A DNA stretch of 14,974 nt from positions 1 through 14,974 of the forward strand of contig CALFXA010000110.1 in NCBI GenBank assembly GCA_937928015.1, in the 5' to 3' direction. This stretch comes from an uncultured Anaerolineales bacterium. GTDB lineage: Bacteria > Chloroflexota > Anaerolineae > Anaerolineales > Villigracilaceae. How positions within the stretch are numbered: the stretch's first letter is position 1; each line of letters starts with the position of its first letter. Positions 11,846 to 14,974 of this stretch are shown here, in pieces. The translations under genes were made by a program, and so were the position numbers. The notes below the pieces were generated by a model, which did not search any database, had not been told where the DNA came from, and worked only from the letters and a program-made list of their open reading frames with translations.

Positions 11846-13636
11846 TTACTTTCCTAATCTTGCCCGTTCTTCCTCGGCCACACTGGGCTCCAGTTTCTTG
11901 AAGAGCGGAGCAGGCTGGTTGAGGCTTTGCCCAGGCTTCAGGTCGCTGGGGTGCCAGTGCGAGCCGTCAACGGGCTTGTAACGCAGCACGGTATGTTCGC
12001 CGAGTGAGTCCTTGACCGTTTCAGTATATTGCTCGCCGAAGAGCGGCGTCTCATAGCCGAAGAACTCATGCAGGCGCTGCGACGTGAATGGCAGGAAGGG
12101 CGCGAACAGCACCTTGAGCGAGTCGATTGCCTTCAGCGCGGTGTAGATCGTCTTGGCGGCGGCGTCCTTGTCCGTTTTGACCGCAGACCACGGCGCGTTG
12201 ACATCGAGATATTGGTTGACGGCGGTCGCCAGCTTCATCGTCTCGCCCAGGGCGGAGCGCAGGCGCACGGCTTCGAGTTCCGCGCCCACAGCCTGGAATC
12301 CGCTTTCGATGGCGGCCAGCAGAGCCAGGTCCGATTCGCGCAGGGTGGCGGGGTCCACATCAGGGACGTGTCCCTCCCAATGCTTGTAGCAGAACGACAA
12401 CACGCGGTTGGCCAGGTTGCCCCAGGTGGCGACCAACTCGTTGTTGTTGCGCGCCACGAACTCGGACCAGTCCCAGTCGCTATCCTTGGATTCGGGCATG
12501 TTGATGGTCAGGTAATAGCGGACGGCATCGGGGTCGAAGCGCGTCAGCACATCGCGGCCCCACACAGCCCAATTGCGCGAACCGCTGATCTTCTTGCCTT
12601 CCAGGTTCATGAACTGGTTGGCGGGCACGTCATACGGCAGGATCAACGGGATTTCTTCGCTCGCGAAGATCTCCATGAAGGCGCTGCCCACGCCCATCAA
12701 TTCGGCGGGCCACAGCGAGGTGTGGAAGAAGATGTTGTCCTTACCGATGAAGTGGAACTGCTTGGCGGCGGGGTTGGTCCACCACTCGCGCCAGGCCTCC
12801 GCCTGACCTGTGACCTGGCTCCACTCAATGGGCGCGGAGAGGTAGCCGATGACGGCCTCGAACCACACGTACAGGCACTTGCCGTCCCAGCCTGCGACGG
12901 GCACGGGAATGCCCCAGTCCAGGTCGCGGGTGATGGCGCGCGGCTTGAGCCCCTCGGCCTCGATCTTGCGGAGCGACTCGCCCAGCACCGTCTCTCGCAG
13001 GTGGTCGGAGCGGTCTTGCAAATACTTTTTGACGTCAGGTTCGAGCTTCGAGAGGTCGATGTAGAAATGCTCGGTATCGCGCAGTTCGGGCGAGGAATTG
13101 TCGCCTTCGACCTTCGAGCGCGGGTTGACCAGCTTGGTCGGGTCGAGTACGTTGCCGCACGCGTCGCATTGATCGGAGCGGGCGCCCTCGGTGCCGCAGA
13201 TGTAGCAGGTCCCTTCCACGTAGCGGTCGGGCAGGAAGCGGTTCAGCCCGGGCGAGAACCATTGCGGCTCGACCTTGGTGAAGAGGAAGCCGTTCTTCTG
13301 CAAGGCCAGGAAGATGCTCTGCGAAACCTTGAAGTGATTCTCGCTGTGCGTGGTGGTGTACAGGTCGTAGGTGATGCCGATCTTCTGGAACAGGTCGATG
13401 AAGCCTTCGTGATAGAACTTGTAGACTTCCTCGACAGGTTTGCCGAGCTTGTCGGCGCTCATGGTGACGGGCGTGCCGTGCGAGTCGGTGCCTGTGATCA
13501 TCAGCACCTTGTCGCCTTTCAGACGGTGATAGCGCGCGGCGATGTCGCCCGGCAGGTGGGAACCTGTCAGGTTGCCCACGTGGATCTCGGCGTTGGCATA
13601 CGGCCAGGCAACGGCAATCAAAATATTTTCAGGCAT
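11846..13636 (-). CDS. metG: Methionyl-tRNA synthetase
   Basis: Charges tRNA-Met (initiator and elongator) with methionine, using ATP. The 596 residues have the class I catalytic core: AWPYANAEIHVGNL with HVGN (19-22) as the HIGH motif; a connective domain with one zinc knuckle CYIC...CDAC (Cys144, 147, 157, 160); WFEAVIGYLSAP (258-269); FIGKDNIFFHT (296-306); and KISGS (349-353) in place of KMSKS. The helical anticodon domain (about 385-560) carries WGNLANRVLSF and the C-terminus lacks the EMAP/Trbp111-like tRNA-binding domain. The start is taken at ATG 13636 because GGAGG lies five bases upstream and the next residues are the family N-terminus; ATGs at 13657 and 13648 lie in or next to a palindromic repeat. 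Followed by its own terminator. Confidence 0.97.
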   Translation of the reverse strand: MPENILIAVAWPYANAEIHVGNLTGSHLPGDIAARYHRLKGDKVLMITGTDSHGTPVTMSADKLGKPVEEVYKFYHEGFIDLFQKIGITYDLYTTTHSENHFKVSQSIFLALQKNGFLFTKVEPQWFSPGLNRFLPDRYVEGTCYICGTEGARSDQCDACGNVLDPTKLVNPRSKVEGDNSSPELRDTEHFYIDLSKLEPDVKKYLQDRSDHLRETVLGESLRKIEAEGLKPRAITRDLDWGIPVPVAGWDGKCLYVWFEAVIGYLSAPIEWSQVTGQAEAWREWWTNPAAKQFHFIGKDNIFFHTSLWPAELMGVGSAFMEIFASEEIPLILPYDVPANQFMNLEGKKISGSRNWAVWGRDVLTRFDPDAVRYYLTINMPESKDSDWDWSEFVARNNNELVATWGNLANRVLSFCYKHWEGHVPDVDPATLRESDLALLAAIESGFQAVGAELEAVRLRSALGETMKLATAVNQYLDVNAPWSAVKTDKDAAAKTIYTALKAIDSLKVLFAPFLPFTSQRLHEFFGYETPLFGEQYTETVKDSLGEHTVLRYKPVDGSHWHPSDLKPGQSLNQPAPLFKKLEPSVAEEERARLGK

Positions 13637-13653
13637 TCGGGCCTCCATAAAGG

Positions 13654-13685
13654 TCATTGTGAGCGAGGTAATCTCCTCACAATGA
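13654..13685. repeat. Palindromic repeat element upstream of metG
   Basis: TCATTGTGAG (13654-13663) and its exact reverse complement CTCACAATGA (13676-13685) flank CGAGGTAATCTC. The pattern resembles the dispersed GTCATTGCGAG...CAATCTCC...CTCGCAATGAC family that, from memory, is common in environmental genomes. A half-site-like CCCTCGCAACGACATGGC lies at about 13738-13755 and a small AGCGA-AG-TCGCT palindrome at 13708-13719, so the metG upstream region (13637-13770) seems partly made of decayed repeat pieces. No clear metG promoter could be picked in it. Confidence 0.65.
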
Positions 13686-13765
13686 TCATGTTTTAGTTTA
13701 TTGTGTTAGCGAAGTCGCTTTGAGCACGCTATACTTGCCCTCGCAACGACATGGCTCTTACAAAC

Positions 13766-13793
13766 AAAAAGGCTGTCCGCGTTATGGACAGCC
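13766..13793 (-). terminator. Intrinsic terminator below the small ORF and sigma gene
   Basis: Stem GGCTGTCC (13771-13778), loop GCGTTAT, stem GGACAGCC (13786-13793). On the minus strand a run of five T (13766-13770) follows. It ends transcripts coming from the sigma factor gene and from the small promoter at 13911-13939. Confidence 0.85.
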
Positions 13794-13816
13794 CGTTTTG
13801 ATTCAGGAATGCTGAA

Positions 13817-13903
13817 CTAACGTGCCCTCCAGGCGCGGTCGGACGTCACCATTTGCATGGCCATGGTCATTGGCACCATTGGGAAAGCGGGCTTGAAGTT
13901 CAT
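13817..13903 (-). CDS. Met-rich mini-ORF (28 aa) or small RNA
   Basis: Twenty-eight codons from ATG 13903 to TAG, ending 24 bases before the terminator stem. The peptide has six methionines, five of them packed in PMVPMTMAMQM (residues 8-18), and a basic end (DRAWRAR). No family is recognised. A promoter with a correct 17-nt spacer ends seven bases before the ATG, so the message would be essentially leaderless; there is no Shine-Dalgarno sequence. Alternatively the unit from about 13904 to 13766 is a non-coding RNA of about 140 nt and the frame is chance. It sits 70 bp below the sigma gene stop. Coding status is uncertain; that the unit is transcribed is more likely. Confidence 0.4.
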   Translation of the reverse strand: MNFKPAFPMVPMTMAMQMVTSDRAWRAR

Positions 13904-13910
13904 GTGCGCT

Positions 13911-13939
13911 AGTTTACTATGCCTTATCCGCTCTGACAA
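13911..13939 (-). promoter_or_regulatory. Promoter of the Met-rich mini-ORF / small RNA
   Basis: On the minus strand TTGTCA (13939-13934), a 17-nt spacer, and TAAACT (13916-13911). Five of six -35 bases and four of six -10 bases match sigma-A consensus. The start point would be about 13904, one base before the ATG. Confidence 0.5.
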
Positions 13940-13973
13940 GACACGGGTTCGGGCTTTGAAGGTTCTGGACAAG

Positions 13974-14972
13974 TTACAAATATTCCTTGAGCTGACCCGC
14001 CTGCTTTGGGTGACGCAGGCGCCGCAGCGCACGTCCTTCGATCTGGCGGATGCGCTCGCGCGTCAGGCCGAATTTCTGTCCCACCTCTTCGAGCGTGTAC
14101 GGGTTGCCGTCGTCCAGGCCGAAGCGCAGGCGCAGGATGTGAGCCTCGCGCGGTGACAGGGATGCCAGCACCTCTTCGAGCTTTTCCTTGAGCATGGATT
14201 GATACGCGCTTTGTAGCGGGGTGGGACTGAACTCATCCTCGATGAATTGGCCCAACTCCGACTCCTCGTCGTCGCCGACGGGGGACTCGAGCGAGAGTGG
14301 CAGCCATGAGACCTTCATGATCCACTGGACCTTGGCAACGCTCAACTTCATCGCCTTGGCGATCTCTTCGACCGTGGGCTGGCGACCGAGCGCCTGTTCC
14401 AACTCGCGGCTGGACTTGTACATCTGACGGATGCGGTCGGTCATATGGACGGGCACGCGGATGGTGCGCGCCTGGTCGGCGATGGCGCGCGTGATGGTCT
14501 GGCGGATCCACCAGGTGGCATAGGTGGAGAAGCGGAATCCGCGCTTGTAGTCATACTTTTCGACGGCTTTCATCAGGCCGAGATTGCCTTCCTGGATCAG
14601 GTCGAGGAAGGCCACGCCGCGCCCCATGTAGTGTTTGGCGATGCTGACCACCAGGCGGGTATTGGCCTTGATGAGATGTTCGCGGGCCAGCAATCCATCC
14701 TGAATGACGGTGTCCAGTTTGCGGCGTAGGGCGACGTTGGCGCGTCCACTCAACTTGAGGCGGTCCTTCTTGGCGCGGCGTCCCTTTTCGATGCGGATGG
14801 CTAGGTCGAGTTCCTCGTCCACGGCCAGCAGGGGCACACGCGACATCTCCTTGAGGTACAAGCCGACGGGGTCCTCGCTGGCGAGTGCATCTCTCGGGAG
14901 GAAGTCGAGGTCGAGGGTATCGGATTCAGGTTCGAGGTCGGGGGAATCGTCTTCGGGGTCCATTACGTCCAC
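13974..14972 (-). CDS. Sigma-70 family RNA polymerase sigma factor (primary, RpoD/SigA-like), 5' end at window edge
   Basis: Directs RNA polymerase to -10/-35 promoters. The 332 visible residues may lack the true N-terminus, because the frame is open to the window edge; GTG 14972 or ATG 14963 are possible starts. Order: acidic tail (1-24); region 1.2 [18 protein letters not shown] (32-49); region 2 from about 98 with [36 protein letters not shown], and the -10 recognition and melting segment [22 protein letters not shown]; region 3 from about 170; the 3.2 finger [17 protein letters not shown] (230-246); and region 4 with [14 protein letters not shown] and the helix-turn-helix [20 protein letters not shown] (293-312), which reads the -35. 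The insert at about 64-92 between regions 1.2 and 2 is basic. Being close to consensus in all regions, it is either the housekeeping factor or a near paralogue. Confidence 0.93.
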   Translation of the reverse strand: MDVMDPEDDSPDLEPESDTLDLDFLPRDALASEDPVGLYLKEMSRVPLLAVDEELDLAIRIEKGRRAKKDRLKLSGRANVALRRKLDTVIQDGLLAREHLIKANTRLVVSIAKHYMGRGVAFLDLIQEGNLGLMKAVEKYDYKRGFRFSTYATWWIRQTITRAIADQARTIRVPVHMTDRIRQMYKSSRELEQALGRQPTVEEIAKAMKLSVAKVQWIMKVSWLPLSLESPVGDDEESELGQFIEDEFSPTPLQSAYQSMLKEKLEEVLASLSPREAHILRLRFGLDDGNPYTLEEVGQKFGLTRERIRQIEGRALRRLRHPKQAGQLKEYL

Positions 14973-14974
14973 GC

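Noticed and set aside
12029..13696. Open frame of 555 codons on the plus strand opposite metG
   Set aside because: Same reason: it mirrors the metG codons, has no ribosome binding site that stands out and shows no family pattern.
13637..13816. A tRNA gene near metG
   Set aside because: No cloverleaf with TTCRA-like T loop and acceptor pairing could be built; the inverted repeats found are explained by the palindromic elements and the terminator.

Overview
The window looks like a chromosomal segment of a Chloroflexota bacterium, most likely Anaerolineae. This rests on gene content and style and was not confirmed by any search. The signs are high GC, compact runs of genes with ATGA overlaps, a membrane-anchored Ser/Thr kinase fused to an RskA-like domain, a lipoprotein serpin, near-consensus -10 boxes with poor -35 boxes, and several dispersed palindromic repeats. 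There are no phage, IS, CRISPR, tRNA or rRNA genes. Most content is housekeeping or cell-envelope related. No gap between genes exceeds 300 bases.

Layout. Positions 1-2731, minus strand: a tight operon read uvrC, single-domain response regulator, a 36-residue one-helix membrane protein, then fluoride channel crcB/fluC (cut by the window edge). The uvrC promoter region faces a Yip1-type membrane protein gene (2836-3561, plus), which ends at a strong bidirectional terminator. Convergent to it is a 707-residue kinase with a transmembrane helix, an RskA-like domain and EF-hand/dockerin-like loops (3611-5734, minus). Divergent from the kinase is an operon of three overlapping genes: pncC, an AT-rich LprI-like lipoprotein, and an MTA/SAH-nucleosidase-like enzyme (5833-7573). 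A perfect 28-bp palindrome separates it from the convergent serpin lipoprotein (7615-8886), which lies behind a GNAT acetyltransferase (8956-9441). A 14-helix drug-efflux type MFS transporter runs the other way (9549-11165). An unrecognised lipoprotein (11233-11715), metG (11846-13636), a tiny methionine-rich reading frame or small RNA (13817-13903) and a primary-type sigma factor (13974 to the edge) fill the rest on the minus strand.

How the parts fit. The operon at the left joins DNA repair, a signalling receiver and ion detoxification. The pncC operon is about nucleotide by-product salvage (NMN deamidation, MTA/SAH hydrolysis). The kinase, sigma factor and response regulator are regulatory. 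The serpin and two further lipoproteins belong to the cell surface.

Most worth a second look: (i) palindromic repeat elements inserted in frame inside two conserved enzyme genes (uvrC and the nucleosidase), with two more palindromes between genes, resembling in principle the Rickettsia palindromic elements; (ii) a promoter and terminator enclosing a Met-rich 28-codon frame that would be leaderless, or a roughly 140-nt small RNA; (iii) an unlisted 36-residue membrane protein coupled to crcB; (iv) the kinase-RskA-EF-hand fusion; (v) several -10 boxes placed so close to the start codon that the messages would be leaderless or nearly so.
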